A DNA stretch of 37,449 nt from an uncultured Porphyromonadaceae bacterium (GTDB lineage Bacteria > Bacteroidota > Bacteroidia > Bacteroidales > Muribaculaceae): positions 1 through 37,449 of the forward strand of contig UQKE01000018.1 of assembly GCA_900541555.1 (NCBI GenBank), in the 5' to 3' direction. Within the stretch, counting starts at the first letter, position 1. Each line of letters starts with the position of its first letter. Shown here in pieces: positions 7,615 through 16,446 of the stretch. Position numbers and translations under genes: made by a program. Below the pieces are notes generated by a model. That model had not been told where the DNA came from and did not search any database. It saw only the letters and a program-made list of their open reading frames with translations.

Positions 7615-7693
7615 AGTTCTAAACAGAGAGGTTGTTGGTTATTTGTCTGAACTTGCAAGATATGAAGATTTATACGGTGATATTCCAGATTAA
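7604..7693 (+). pseudogene. Possible frameshifted C-terminal tail of island gene 5
   Basis: Loss of one A from the A6 run (7606-7611) would let gene 5 continue in frame as SKNRVLNREVVGYLSELARY and on to a TAA at 7691-7693, with an acidic end (EDLYGDIPD). The composition looks coding. It is not translated in the sequence as given unless the ribosome slips. It could also be a remnant of a lost sixth gene. Confidence 0.3.
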
Positions 7694-7742
7694 GATGTAA
7701 TATTTTTTGTGGATGCGGTTTTGCGGGGATTGGCTGGTGGAT

Positions 7743-9026
7743 TTATGGGAGGGTCATTCGGAATGTTTTGACGCATGAGGGTTCTTTCGCGGGTTGAATG
7801 AATCGCAAAGAACCGTTGTGCAAATCCATTATGCGTTTCGACACTGACAGCCCGATGCCGGAGCCGTCGGTTTTTGTCGTAAAGAACGGGACGAATATTT
7901 GTTCGGCGACTTCTTTTGCTATTTCCGGTGCATTATCGCTTATGTCGATTGCCACACAGTCTTTGCTTTGGATGTATCGTGCGTGTGCGACAATTGTTGA
8001 AGCTCCGGCTTCTATCGCATTTTTCAAAAGATTTACAATAACTTGCACGATCAACGATTCGTCGGCGTTGACAATCAAATCGGCAGGTTCTACAATTGTG
8101 TGGATTTCAACATCGTTTTTTGGTGCTAACAGCGTGGCTTTGTCGATCATCTCTTTGACATATACCAATCGGCAAATGGGTTTCGGTATGGACGTGAATT
8201 TGCGATAGGTCTCGGTGAATTTGATAAGACCGGCCGATGTCGTTTGAATTGTTTTCAATCCTTCGTCCAACAGCGTTTTGTCGTGGCTTTCGAGCAATTG
8301 CTCGCTGATAGAACATATCGGAGCAATGCAGTTCATGATTTCGTGGGTGAGTATCCTCGTCAGCTTTATCCATGCTTCGATTTCTTTTTTGTCGACGGCG
8401 GAATAAATATTGTTTAGCACAAAAATGCGGATGCTTTTGTCGGCGATGTCGATTTTCGACAAACTGGCAGAAATATCAGTTTGCCCGTTTTTCGTCGTGA
8501 AAGTAAGCAGGCGAATGTCGCCGGCGCTCATTTCGAGGAACGCATTTTTTAGATTGATATCTATTTTGTCTAATTGCGATATATGGGTGAATACGTTGAT
8601 CCCAAAGAGTTGCAGCGCATTGTCGTTGCACAGCCGGACTTGCCCGTCGATGTCGATGGCAAAAATTCCGGCATTTATGCGATTGATGATTAATCCATAG
8701 TAGCGGTCTTGGCGTCGCGCTTTTATTTTTTCGTTTTTGATGATTTGCGCGATGTCTTCTAATGCGCGATTCAACTTTTGATTGGAATGGTCTAAAAACC
8801 GCATGGAAAAATCGTCATTCTTCAATGCTTTGAACATGAGAGTCGCTTTTTCGGCATCTTTCTTCGAGTTGCGGAATGCAAGGATCGCTACGATGCACAG
8901 CGCGACAAACAATGATGCCGATGCAATGGCAGCGGCATGGAGCGCGTCGAGCGTCAACCATGCGGTTGCACTGACGGCGATTGTCGCAACTGCTGTCAAA
9001 ACAATGAGCAATAAGAAATTCTTCAT
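7743..9026 (-). CDS. Sensor histidine kinase of an NtrB/AtoS-like pair
   Basis: 427 residues. Two membrane segments (about 4-26 and 33-51) form a hairpin with almost no periplasmic loop, so the signal is probably sensed in the membrane or cytosol. A PAS-like domain follows (about 108-205). The phospho-acceptor is H228 in LTHEIMNCIAPI. ATPase motifs are an N-box (VNLLKNAIEAG, N336), an F-box (FVPFFTT, 378-384) and a G2 box (GSGIGLSVSKRI, from 388). The G1 box reads DNAPEI where DNGxGI is usual. The ATG overlaps the response-regulator stop by 4 bases, so the two are translationally coupled. It is the last gene of the efflux operon. Confidence 0.9.
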   Translation of the reverse strand: MKNFLLLIVLTAVATIAVSATAWLTLDALHAAAIASASLFVALCIVAILAFRNSKKDAEKATLMFKALKNDDFSMRFLDHSNQKLNRALEDIAQIIKNEKIKARRQDRYYGLIINRINAGIFAIDIDGQVRLCNDNALQLFGINVFTHISQLDKIDINLKNAFLEMSAGDIRLLTFTTKNGQTDISASLSKIDIADKSIRIFVLNNIYSAVDKKEIEAWIKLTRILTHEIMNCIAPICSISEQLLESHDKTLLDEGLKTIQTTSAGLIKFTETYRKFTSIPKPICRLVYVKEMIDKATLLAPKNDVEIHTIVEPADLIVNADESLIVQVIVNLLKNAIEAGASTIVAHARYIQSKDCVAIDISDNAPEIAKEVAEQIFVPFFTTKTDGSGIGLSVSKRIMDLHNGSLRFIQPAKEPSCVKTFRMTLP

Positions 9027-10366
9027 ATAGAGTCTATGCCGTAGCGTTTTAGCTTGTTGTAGAGTGTTTGGCGCGTGATGCCGAGTTTTGATGCTGTAAG
9101 CGACAGGTTTCCTCCTGATTTCTCAAGTGTTTTGCATATCAAGTATTTTTCCATGTCTTCGATCGTTTCGGCATCTTGGCCGGCTTGCATTTCTATTTCG
9201 TGGATATGCAAATCGGATTTGTCGATTTGTTTTCCGGAGGCAAAAATGACCGCTTTCTCCATGACGTGGTGCAATTCGCGGATATTGCCACGCCAATAGC
9301 ATGATTCGAGCGCATGTACGGCGCTGTCGGACAGCGTTAGAGCCGGCTTGTCGTATTTCTTTGCAAAGAAAGCGGCAAATCGCTCGGCAAGCGGGCGGAT
9401 GTCCTCTTTCCGCTCGCGCAGGGGAGGCAGTTCGAGGTGGACGGTGTTGATGCGGTAAAACAAATCTTCACGGAATAGCTTGTTGCAAACCATTTCGTAT
9501 AGATTTTTGTTGGTGGCGCAAATGAGGCGAATGTCGACTGTCGTGGAACGGCTGCTTCCTACGCGGGTGACGCAGCGGCGTTGCAACGCATTGAGCAATT
9601 TCGCTTGTTGGTGTAGCGGCAGATTGCCGATCTCGTCAAGAAACAATGTCCCGCCGTTGGCTTCTTCGATGTATCCTGTCCGATCGGCACGCGCATCGGT
9701 AAACGAACCTTTGACATGCCCGAACAGCTCGCTTTCAAAAAGCGATTCGGCGATAGCTCCCATGTCGACGCAGACCATTTGGGCATTTCTTCGGCGTGAA
9801 AGTTTATGCAATTCGCGTGCAAGCAAATCTTTGCCTGTGCCGTTTTCTCCGGTGATCAATACATTGGCATCCGTCAATGCCACTTTTTCCACCATTTCGT
9901 GCAAGCGACACATTGCCGGCGTCGTGCCCCAAAACATGGATTCTTCGGCGGCTTTTGGCGTTGCATCTTTCCGATTTTGCGATCTGTATGCGTTGATTAG
10001 CACTTCCGTAAGTTTGCGATTGTCCCACGGTTTCTCTACAAAGTCGAATGCGCCTTGCTTGATGGCTCTGACGGCCAATTGAATGTCGGCATAGGCTGTG
10101 AATAAAACCACCGGCACTTCGGGGAAATGCCGGTTGATTTCTTGCAGCCAAAAGAAACCTTCATTGCCGTTGTTGATTCCTGAAGCAAAGTTCATGTCGA
10201 GCAACACGACATTGATGCGGTTTTCACGAATGGCAGAGAGCATATTGGCAGGCGACGCAAGCGTCACGACATTGTTGAAAACATTCGACAACAAAATGCG
10301 GACAGATGCCAGTATGTTGCGGTTGTCGTCGACTACCAATATGTTTCCTTGCTTTTTCATTAGCAC
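9023..10366 (-). CDS. NtrC-family sigma54-dependent response regulator
   Basis: 447 residues in three domains. The receiver (about 6-125) has acidic pocket D13/D14, phospho-acceptor D57 (VVLLDMNF) and K112 (FVEKPW). The AAA+ sigma54-interaction domain (about 143-370) has Walker A GENGTGKD (173-180), Walker B LFLDEIGN (241-248) and loop GSFTDA (220-225), a variant of the usual GAFTGA that contacts sigma54. A C-terminal Fis-type HTH (about 405-447) ends in LGITRQTLYNKLKRYGI. It lies 15 bases after the permease gene and overlaps the kinase gene by 4 bases. It likely activates the operon it belongs to, but I found no clear -24/-12 promoter upstream of the operon. M3 is an equally possible start. 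Confidence 0.92.
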   Translation of the reverse strand: MLMKKQGNILVVDDNRNILASVRILLSNVFNNVVTLASPANMLSAIRENRINVVLLDMNFASGINNGNEGFFWLQEINRHFPEVPVVLFTAYADIQLAVRAIKQGAFDFVEKPWDNRKLTEVLINAYRSQNRKDATPKAAEESMFWGTTPAMCRLHEMVEKVALTDANVLITGENGTGKDLLARELHKLSRRRNAQMVCVDMGAIAESLFESELFGHVKGSFTDARADRTGYIEEANGGTLFLDEIGNLPLHQQAKLLNALQRRCVTRVGSSRSTTVDIRLICATNKNLYEMVCNKLFREDLFYRINTVHLELPPLRERKEDIRPLAERFAAFFAKKYDKPALTLSDSAVHALESCYWRGNIRELHHVMEKAVIFASGKQIDKSDLHIHEIEMQAGQDAETIEDMEKYLICKTLEKSGGNLSLTASKLGITRQTLYNKLKRYGIDSI

Positions 10367-10381
10367 AAAGTTACAAAAAAA

Positions 10382-12715
10382 CTATTCGCTTTTAAGGCTT
10401 TCCACCGGTTTCGATCGCGCGATGCGCAAACATTGGCATGTGACAGTGGCAACCGTGATGGCGGCCAACACGATGAATACCGCTATTATCACCCACCACT
10501 CCATTTCAATTTTGTAAGCGAAGTTTTCCAACCATTTGCCAATGATGAGCCATACGACAGGAACTGCCGCGATGAAGCTTACAAGCAGAATTGTCAAATA
10601 TCGCAGATTGAACATTTTCAGGATTCCGCTTGTCGTGGCTCCAAACACTTTCCGTATGGCAATTTCGCGTTTGCGGTATTCGCTGTCGAACATGACGAGG
10701 CCGAATACGCCAATGATGCTGATAAATATTGCCAATGCCGAGAATATCGTGATTTGCGTGGACAATTTGCTTTCTTTCTGATAAGTGGCATCTAAAATCT
10801 GGTCGTATAGCTGGGTTTCGAACGGATATCCGGGGTCGAATTGGTCGAGCGTTTTCTGAATTTCTTTCATGGATGCGAACATGTTAGCCCCTTTCTCTAC
10901 GCGGACATTCAAGATGTTGCAAGGAAATCCGGGCATTTTTATGATGAGTATCGGTTCTGTAGCTTTTGAAAGCGTCGAGAATTTAGCATTTTCGCAAATA
11001 CCGACAATTTCATATTGGGTATCTCCGAAGCTCATATATTTCCCGACTCCGACTGTTTCCGGGAACTTGTCGCGGGTGTGTTGATTGACAATGATTGCCA
11101 AAGTGTCGGTCGGCGCGAAATCGCGGCCTTCGATCAATCGGATGCCCATGGTCTTCAAATAGTCGGTTTCGCCGAAAAGCGTACGTGGGTCTATGGGATC
11201 GCCGTTGACATCTTTGAAAATCCATCCTTGCGTGTTTGAATCTTCCCCGAGCGTGCTCCACGAAAAAGTGACGGAAGAAACAAACGGCAGTTTGCGTAAT
11301 GCTTCGGCTATGGTGCTACGTTCGGGCATGTGTGCAGGATAGGCGATATCGCATACGACCAATTCATCTTTTGCAAATCCGTAGTCGGCCGAGCGAGTCA
11401 GATATTGGCGTTGTTGCTGCATATAGCAAGCTCCGATGATTAACACTGCTGAAATGAAGAATTGGAGCCCGACGACGGCTGTTCGTATTATTTTACCCGA
11501 AGGCGACAAGCCGAAATTGCCTTTCAAGGCGACAGCCGGCGAATAGGAGGTGGCGCGGAATGCCGGTATTGCACCTGCCAAAAATCCAACGAGAATGGCT
11601 ACTCCCAATGTGAGCAACAGAGGCTGATAGTTGACGATAGGCGACATTCCGGCTTCCGTCAACGTAGCGAGTGAAGTTGTATTTAAAACAGCCGTGAGCC
11701 CGATTGCTATGATAAACGATAATAAGCAAATGGCAACCGATTCAAGAATAAGCGCTCCGCGAAGCGAACGGACTGTCGCGCCTAAAATCTTTTGTGTATT
11801 GATGCTTTGCAGGCGCACCGGCATGAGCGAATTTGCGAAGTTTACATAATTGATTGACGCAATTAGAATGATCGCGATGGCAATGGATATCAATATGAGT
11901 TCTGTCGAAGTGTTGATCGGAACGTCGGGCGATCCTTCGATGCCGTGTGTCGTATGCAATTCATTCAACGGAACAAATGCAAATGATTGCCGAAATGCAT
12001 ACGGATTGTTTTTGTTGTAATCGCTTAAAAAGGCATTGATGCTTTTTTGTATTTCGGTGATAGCGGCGGGTGAATCTGTTTTAAGAAACATTGTCAAGGA
12101 ATTGTATTCCCAATTCTCTTTTAATTCCGGCGAAATATAGAATTGTTGGTAAATATCGTTTTTGATAAAGCAATTGCCAGGGAAATCTTTGTAAACGCCG
12201 TTGATATACGTTTCTTGTTCGCGGTCGATAGTTTTTCCTATGACATCGGTTGTCCCAAAGTATTTCAGGGCAAAACTTTCCGGCACGGCGACTGCGTTGT
12301 ACTCGTTGAGGCAATCCGATCCGCCAACAATCATCTGGAAGTTGAAAAATGAAAGATAATTGGATGAAACTGTGGTTATTTTGCCGGTTGTATATTGATC
12401 CTTGCCGATGCATAAGGTCGTCTTAGGATCGCTGTATCCTAAGAATGTATAATCTTTGGCATGAGGTGAAATTTCTTTGATTTTTTCACACCAAAGGAGG
12501 CTTATGTATGTGTATTTGGTTTTTTCTTTATCAGTGGAATATGCCATGAAAATTTTATCATGGTCTTTTATCGGAGAGTTGTAAGTGCGATCGTGCCACA
12601 CTTGCATGATAATAATCATGAAGGCGGCAAAGGCCACCGACATGCCGAGAATGTTGAGCAACGTGGACAGCCGGAAGCGTTTGAGGATGAAACGAAAGTT
12701 TTTTGACAGTATCAT
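10382..12715 (-). CDS. MacB/FtsX-type ABC transporter permease
   Basis: 777 residues with the duplicated Bacteroidetes architecture: an N-terminal TM (about 18-40), a large periplasmic MacB_PCD-type domain, an FtsX block of three TMs (about 265-395), a further TM near 408-425, a second periplasmic domain and a final three-TM FtsX block (about 660-765). The motif RKREIAIRKVFGAT before the last block is typical of the family. It would form the inner-membrane part of a MacB-like tripartite pump with the ATPase 35 bases upstream, the adaptor and the TolC-like protein. Peptide, lipid or antibiotic substrates are all possible. Confidence 0.92.
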   Translation of the reverse strand: MILSKNFRFILKRFRLSTLLNILGMSVAFAAFMIIIMQVWHDRTYNSPIKDHDKIFMAYSTDKEKTKYTYISLLWCEKIKEISPHAKDYTFLGYSDPKTTLCIGKDQYTTGKITTVSSNYLSFFNFQMIVGGSDCLNEYNAVAVPESFALKYFGTTDVIGKTIDREQETYINGVYKDFPGNCFIKNDIYQQFYISPELKENWEYNSLTMFLKTDSPAAITEIQKSINAFLSDYNKNNPYAFRQSFAFVPLNELHTTHGIEGSPDVPINTSTELILISIAIAIILIASINYVNFANSLMPVRLQSINTQKILGATVRSLRGALILESVAICLLSFIIAIGLTAVLNTTSLATLTEAGMSPIVNYQPLLLTLGVAILVGFLAGAIPAFRATSYSPAVALKGNFGLSPSGKIIRTAVVGLQFFISAVLIIGACYMQQQRQYLTRSADYGFAKDELVVCDIAYPAHMPERSTIAEALRKLPFVSSVTFSWSTLGEDSNTQGWIFKDVNGDPIDPRTLFGETDYLKTMGIRLIEGRDFAPTDTLAIIVNQHTRDKFPETVGVGKYMSFGDTQYEIVGICENAKFSTLSKATEPILIIKMPGFPCNILNVRVEKGANMFASMKEIQKTLDQFDPGYPFETQLYDQILDATYQKESKLSTQITIFSALAIFISIIGVFGLVMFDSEYRKREIAIRKVFGATTSGILKMFNLRYLTILLVSFIAAVPVVWLIIGKWLENFAYKIEMEWWVIIAVFIVLAAITVATVTCQCLRIARSKPVESLKSE

Positions 12716-12750
12716 AACGAATATTGTTGAATTTTTCAGATAGGATCTGA

Positions 12751-13431
12751 CTATTTGGAAATGGCAGAAACGATATGCCCGTCGAACATGTCGATTGTGC
12801 GATGGGCGTATTCTGCATCTCGCTTGTTGTGGGTCACCATGACAATTGAAGTTCCGTTGTGATTGAGTTCGGTGAGTATGTTCATCACTTCGATTCCGTT
12901 TTTTGAGTCGAGATTTCCTGTCGGCTCGTCGGCAAGAATTATTTCAGGATTGGCCACGACAGCCCGCGCTATGGCCACACGTTGCTGTTGGCCTCCGGAA
13001 AGTTGGTGCGGAAAATGTTTGGCACGATGGCTGATTGCCATGCGTTCCATGATGTCGTCGACCATTTTTCGGCGTTCAGCCGTTTTTATTTTCAGGTAGG
13101 AGAGCGGCAATTCGATATTTTCAAACACGGTCAATTCGTCGATAAGGTTGAAACTTTGGAAGACAAACCCGATTTTTCCACGCCGGAGGAACGTGCGGTC
13201 GCGTTCGTTGAGCGTTGAGACATCTTGTCCGTTCAGATAATATGTGCCGGAAGTGGGGGTGTCGAGCAGACCGAGGATGTTGAGCAGCGTGGTTTTTCCG
13301 CATCCGGAAGGTCCCATGATGGCAACAAATTCGCCTTTGGTTACTTCGAAATTCAAATCGTTGATTGCAATGGTTTCGACTTCGCTCGTGCGGAACGATT
13401 TTTTTAAGTTTTCTGTTTTAATGATAGCCAT
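12751..13431 (-). CDS. MacB/LolD-type ABC transporter ATP-binding protein
   Basis: 226 residues, a full-length single nucleotide-binding domain. Visible motifs are Walker [10 protein letters not shown] (about 40-48), Q-loop [16 protein letters not shown] signature [14 protein letters not shown], Walker [14 protein letters not shown] and the switch histidine in VMVTHNK. The PTGNLD sequence and size are those of the LolD/MacB/FtsE group, which drive mechanotransmission-type transporters. It is encoded between the adaptor (24-base gap) and the permease (35-base gap). Confidence 0.95.
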   Translation of the reverse strand: MAIIKTENLKKSFRTSEVETIAINDLNFEVTKGEFVAIMGPSGCGKTTLLNILGLLDTPTSGTYYLNGQDVSTLNERDRTFLRRGKIGFVFQSFNLIDELTVFENIELPLSYLKIKTAERRKMVDDIMERMAISHRAKHFPHQLSGGQQQRVAIARAVVANPEIILADEPTGNLDSKNGIEVMNILTELNHNGTSIVMVTHNKRDAEYAHRTIDMFDGHIVSAISK

Positions 13432-13455
13432 AATAGTTGATGTTTTAATTGTTGT

Positions 13456-14709
13456 TCATTTTAGAATTAGTTTGTCGGCATTGCCGAATTGTTCGTAGCC
13501 GGAAATAACAACTTTTTCTCCTGCTTGCAAGCCTTCAATCACTTCGTAGTATTGCGGATTTTGCCTGCCAATACGGATGGGACGCCGAGTTGCATTCTTG
13601 CCGTCGGGGTCGACTACGAATATCCACGTTCCGCCGGTCGAAGTGAAAAATGCTCCGCGCGGCAATAGGATGCTTTCGGTGGACTCTCCGAGTTCGAGAT
13701 TGATGTAGTAGGATTGCCCGTTGCGGATGTTGTCGGGCTTTGCGCCGACGAAATCGAAATCGGTTTGGAATTTGCTTTCGCGCACGTCGGGATAGACTTT
13801 CCGCACACGCAGCATGTAGGTGGAATCCTGTCGTTGAAATTCTCCCGACAAGCCGGCGACAACGCGGTCGATATAGTGCTCGTCGATATTGGCTTCGATT
13901 TTATGTCCGGTCATCACGTTGATGCGGCCTATCATTTTTCCTGTGGCAATGCTTTGCCCTTGCTCCACGTCGAGAAAGCCCAATTCGCCGTCGGCAGGCG
14001 CGCATATGGTCAACTTGGAACGGCGGTCGCGAATGAGGCTCAGGCTTCGCCGCATGTTTTCAAGATCGTTTTCCAATTGCGACATTTGGAGCGACCGATA
14101 GATGGAATCTTGCCGGAGCCGTTCTGTCACGAGGCGGCTTTTTTCGACAGCAAGCTCGTAGTCTTCGCCGGCTTTCAGATATTCTTCTTTCGACACGAGT
14201 TCTTCGCCATACAGCCTTTTGTATTGGAGATAAGTGCGTTTCTTTTGACGAACGTCCATGTCGAGTTGCGATTTCTCCGTGAGGTTGTTCAGGCGGTCTT
14301 GTTCCATGGTGACTTGCGTGTTGCGCAAGAAATTTTGTTTTTCCGCCAATTCTGCTTCGGCATTCATGATTTCGAGGTCGAGCGTCGAATTGCGCAATTG
14401 CAATATTGGATCGCCGGCATGGACGGTAGCGCCCTCTTCGAGGAATTTTTGTTCTACGATGCCTCCTTCTTCTGCACTGATTTGAATGGAATTCGACGGT
14501 TGCACGATGCCGATGATGCGGATATAGTCGTTGAATTTGCCTGCTTCGACGGTTGCGATGGTCACGGCGTTGCGGTCGATTCGGGTTGTTGTTTTTTTGT
14601 TGCTATTCCATATCCATACGGCAATGCCGACGATGCCAATTGTGGCGATTGCAACGGTTGCAGCTTTTTTTGCGTTGGGAAGCCGCTTTTTTTTCAATTG
14701 TATGTCCAT
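13456..14709 (-). CDS. Periplasmic adaptor (HlyD/MacA-like membrane fusion protein)
   Basis: 417 residues. One N-terminal membrane segment (about 18-36) follows a basic stretch. A lipoyl half-motif lies at about 72-110 (SAEEGGIVEQKFLEEGATVH), a long alpha-helical hairpin at about 115-225, the second lipoyl half at about 232-250 (ICAPADGELGFLDVEQGQS), then beta-barrel and membrane-proximal domains to the end. This is the standard adaptor linking an ABC pump to a TolC-like channel. It sits 15 bases after the TolC-like gene and 24 bases before the ATPase gene. Confidence 0.92.
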   Translation of the reverse strand: MDIQLKKKRLPNAKKAATVAIATIGIVGIAVWIWNSNKKTTTRIDRNAVTIATVEAGKFNDYIRIIGIVQPSNSIQISAEEGGIVEQKFLEEGATVHAGDPILQLRNSTLDLEIMNAEAELAEKQNFLRNTQVTMEQDRLNNLTEKSQLDMDVRQKKRTYLQYKRLYGEELVSKEEYLKAGEDYELAVEKSRLVTERLRQDSIYRSLQMSQLENDLENMRRSLSLIRDRRSKLTICAPADGELGFLDVEQGQSIATGKMIGRINVMTGHKIEANIDEHYIDRVVAGLSGEFQRQDSTYMLRVRKVYPDVRESKFQTDFDFVGAKPDNIRNGQSYYINLELGESTESILLPRGAFFTSTGGTWIFVVDPDGKNATRRPIRIGRQNPQYYEVIEGLQAGEKVVISGYEQFGNADKLILK

Positions 14710-14724
14710 ATTTCAGTGTGTTTT

Positions 14725-16056
14725 TTATTCGAAAATGATGATGTTTGTGCGATAATATTCCAACAGTCGGCGTTTTATGCCGAGTGTCAATGTGCTTCTC
14801 ACGGTTTCCGCTTGCGATTCGAACCATGTATTTGCCGTTTCCTGCATGTCGAGGAAACTCATCAGCCCTTCTTCATATTTTTTGCGAGCCAATCGATAGG
14901 CGATTGAGTCGGATTTCGTTTTGCGTTCCATTTTGTCGAGTTCTTTGACAAGATTGTCGCAATCTACGATGGCTTGGCGGATGTCGATGTCGAGTTGGTA
15001 AAGATTGCGATTGTATTCGAGTTGCGCGTTTAATTCCGAATTTTTTGCTTTTTGCAATGTGGTGTGGCGCGAAAGTCCGTTGAACAAAGGAATGCTCATG
15101 CTCACTCCCACATATTGGCCGAAATTGCCATTCATTTGCGTGCGGAAACTGTTGTTGGCGGAACCGATGTGCCGGTAATAGCTGTCGGACAAACCGGCTT
15201 GCAAAGATATGGATGGCGACAATGCGCCTTTTGCTTGGCGCACGGCATCGCGCGATATTTCGACGTTGAGGCGAGCTTGGCGTGCGAGCGGATTGTTTTC
15301 GCGCGCGAAGTCGATAATTTCGTTGAAGTTGGTTTCGGCGGCTTCAAAAGGCAACAGCTCGGTCGACGGATCGGGCAATCGAAGCGTGTCGGAGATGGGG
15401 AAATTCATCGCGTTTTTCAGCGATAATTCGGCTGTTTGCAGTTGTCCGAGCGTGGCGGTGTGCGTGTAGTCGTCTTCTGCATATTGTGCTTCTGCTTGGC
15501 TCACTTCGATGGCGCTGTTCATCCCAAGTTCTTTCATGCGGCGCGATTTTCCGAGCAAGGCGCGGCTTTCTTCGAGTTTCGACGCTGTGATTCCCGACAG
15601 TGCGCGATAGTATTGCAAGTTGACGTATGCTTCCATCACTTTCAGCGCTGTTTCGTCTTTCGCGTTTTGCAGTTTTTCTGTCGATTGCTCGCGCTGCTTT
15701 TTTGCTTGGCGGAATTGATTGACGATTTGCCCGCCGGCGAATATGGTCCACGATGCGCTTAGCGAATATGAATTGTTGAATGTTTTCAGGTTGTTGTAGG
15801 AGTTTGTGGATGGGTCTATGGAACGCCCGAAGCTATAATCTGCGCTTACGGAAGCTCCTATGGTTGGAAAGAATGATGCTACTGCCTGCCGATAGTCGCT
15901 GCGGCTGTTGTCGAGCGATATGGCATTGGCGCGCACGTCGAAATTATGTTCGACGGCATAGCGCATGCATTTGTCGATTGTCCACACGTCTTGCTGGGCA
16001 AATAGCAGATTGGTGGCGCACGTAAAGGAAAAAATTATGGTTGCGTACCGTTTCAT
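14725..16056 (-). CDS. TolC-like outer-membrane efflux protein
   Basis: 443 residues from ATG 16056. A longer frame opens at 16086, but the internal start directly yields a signal peptide (MKRYATIIFSFTCATNLLFA) cleaved before QQD. The body has the duplicated, helix-rich OEP pattern with Leu/Ala/Gln-rich stretches, ASWTIFAGGQIVNQFRQ in the first repeat and VSMSIPLFNGLSRHTTLQKA in the second; these strand-to-helix junctions are characteristic. It should form the trimeric outer-membrane channel of the tripartite pump. It is the first gene of the six-gene operon. Confidence 0.92.
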   Translation of the reverse strand: MKRYATIIFSFTCATNLLFAQQDVWTIDKCMRYAVEHNFDVRANAISLDNSRSDYRQAVASFFPTIGASVSADYSFGRSIDPSTNSYNNLKTFNNSYSLSASWTIFAGGQIVNQFRQAKKQREQSTEKLQNAKDETALKVMEAYVNLQYYRALSGITASKLEESRALLGKSRRMKELGMNSAIEVSQAEAQYAEDDYTHTATLGQLQTAELSLKNAMNFPISDTLRLPDPSTELLPFEAAETNFNEIIDFARENNPLARQARLNVEISRDAVRQAKGALSPSISLQAGLSDSYYRHIGSANNSFRTQMNGNFGQYVGVSMSIPLFNGLSRHTTLQKAKNSELNAQLEYNRNLYQLDIDIRQAIVDCDNLVKELDKMERKTKSDSIAYRLARKKYEEGLMSFLDMQETANTWFESQAETVRSTLTLGIKRRLLEYYRTNIIIFE

Positions 16057-16237
16057 TTTATTAGTTTGTTTTCTTATTAGATGCACGAAGATGATGCCAA
16101 ATCGCTAAAATGTTGTTCGATAGTGTTATGCGAAAATGGGGTTTTGCCGGAATGTCAAAAAAACATACACTTTCTACTAATATGTAGACAAATCAATGTT
16201 TGTCCATGAGTATTTGTTTTGCATGGGATAGGCGCCT
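16057..16237 (-). promoter_or_regulatory. Upstream region of the efflux operon with a candidate promoter
   Basis: On the - strand a TTTG (16192-16189) is followed after 21 bases by TATGTTTT (16167-16160), one base off the TAnnTTTG consensus. Between them lies an inverted repeat TCTAC-N6-GTAGA (16173-16188) that could be an operator. I looked for a sigma54-type -24/-12 site because the operon encodes an NtrC-type regulator. TTGGCAT near 16097 has no correctly spaced GC, so no such site is claimed. Confidence 0.35.
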
Positions 16238-16442
16238 CGGAAATGCAAATTGAGCAAGCTCTTTGCATTTCGCTCACCTTGCGGTATATTTAGATAATAT
16301 AGGCTGCGGTTCGGAAATGCAAATTGAGCAAGCTCTTTGCATTTCGCTCACCTTGCACTATATTTAGATAATATAGGCTGCGGTTCGGAAAAACAATTTC
16401 AAACAAGTTTGATTGTTTTCCACTCACCTTGCACTATATTTG
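16238..16442. repeat. 74-bp tandem repeat, 2.8 copies, each with a hairpin
   Basis: Copy A is 16238-16311, copy B 16312-16385 and copy C 16386-16442 (truncated). Each opens with CGG and a hairpin. A and B have GAAATGCAAA/TTTGCATTTC arms with an inner GAGC/GCTC. In C the arms are GGAAAAACAAT/ATTGTTTTCC with inner CAAAC/GTTTG, so sequence differs but pairing is kept. The conserved flank CTCACCTTGC-N2-TATATTT follows in every copy. Copy C runs into the start of the phosphodiesterase gene. Confidence 0.85.
16411..16442 (+). promoter_or_regulatory. Repeat-borne promoter for the YfcE-like gene
   Basis: TATATTTG (16435-16442) is an exact TAnnTTTG -7 element contributed by repeat copy C. A TTG (16413-16415) lies 19 bases upstream as -33. 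The ATG at 16447 begins only 4 bases after the -7 element, so transcription would start at or next to the initiation codon and the mRNA may be leaderless. Confidence 0.55.
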
Positions 16443-16446
16443 CGCT

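Noticed and set aside
13714..14907. Long + strand open frame (397 codons)
   Set aside because: It is antisense to the adaptor and TolC-like genes, whose protein families are clear; the translation has no recognisable pattern.
16080..16105. TTGGCAT...TGCA on the - strand as a sigma54 promoter
   Set aside because: The GG-to-GC distance is 14 rather than 12 bases, so it does not fit the -24/-12 spacing.
16238..16442. Looks at first like a short CRISPR array
   Set aside because: The period is exactly 74 bp with the whole unit conserved, there are no variable spacers of normal length, and no cas genes are nearby.
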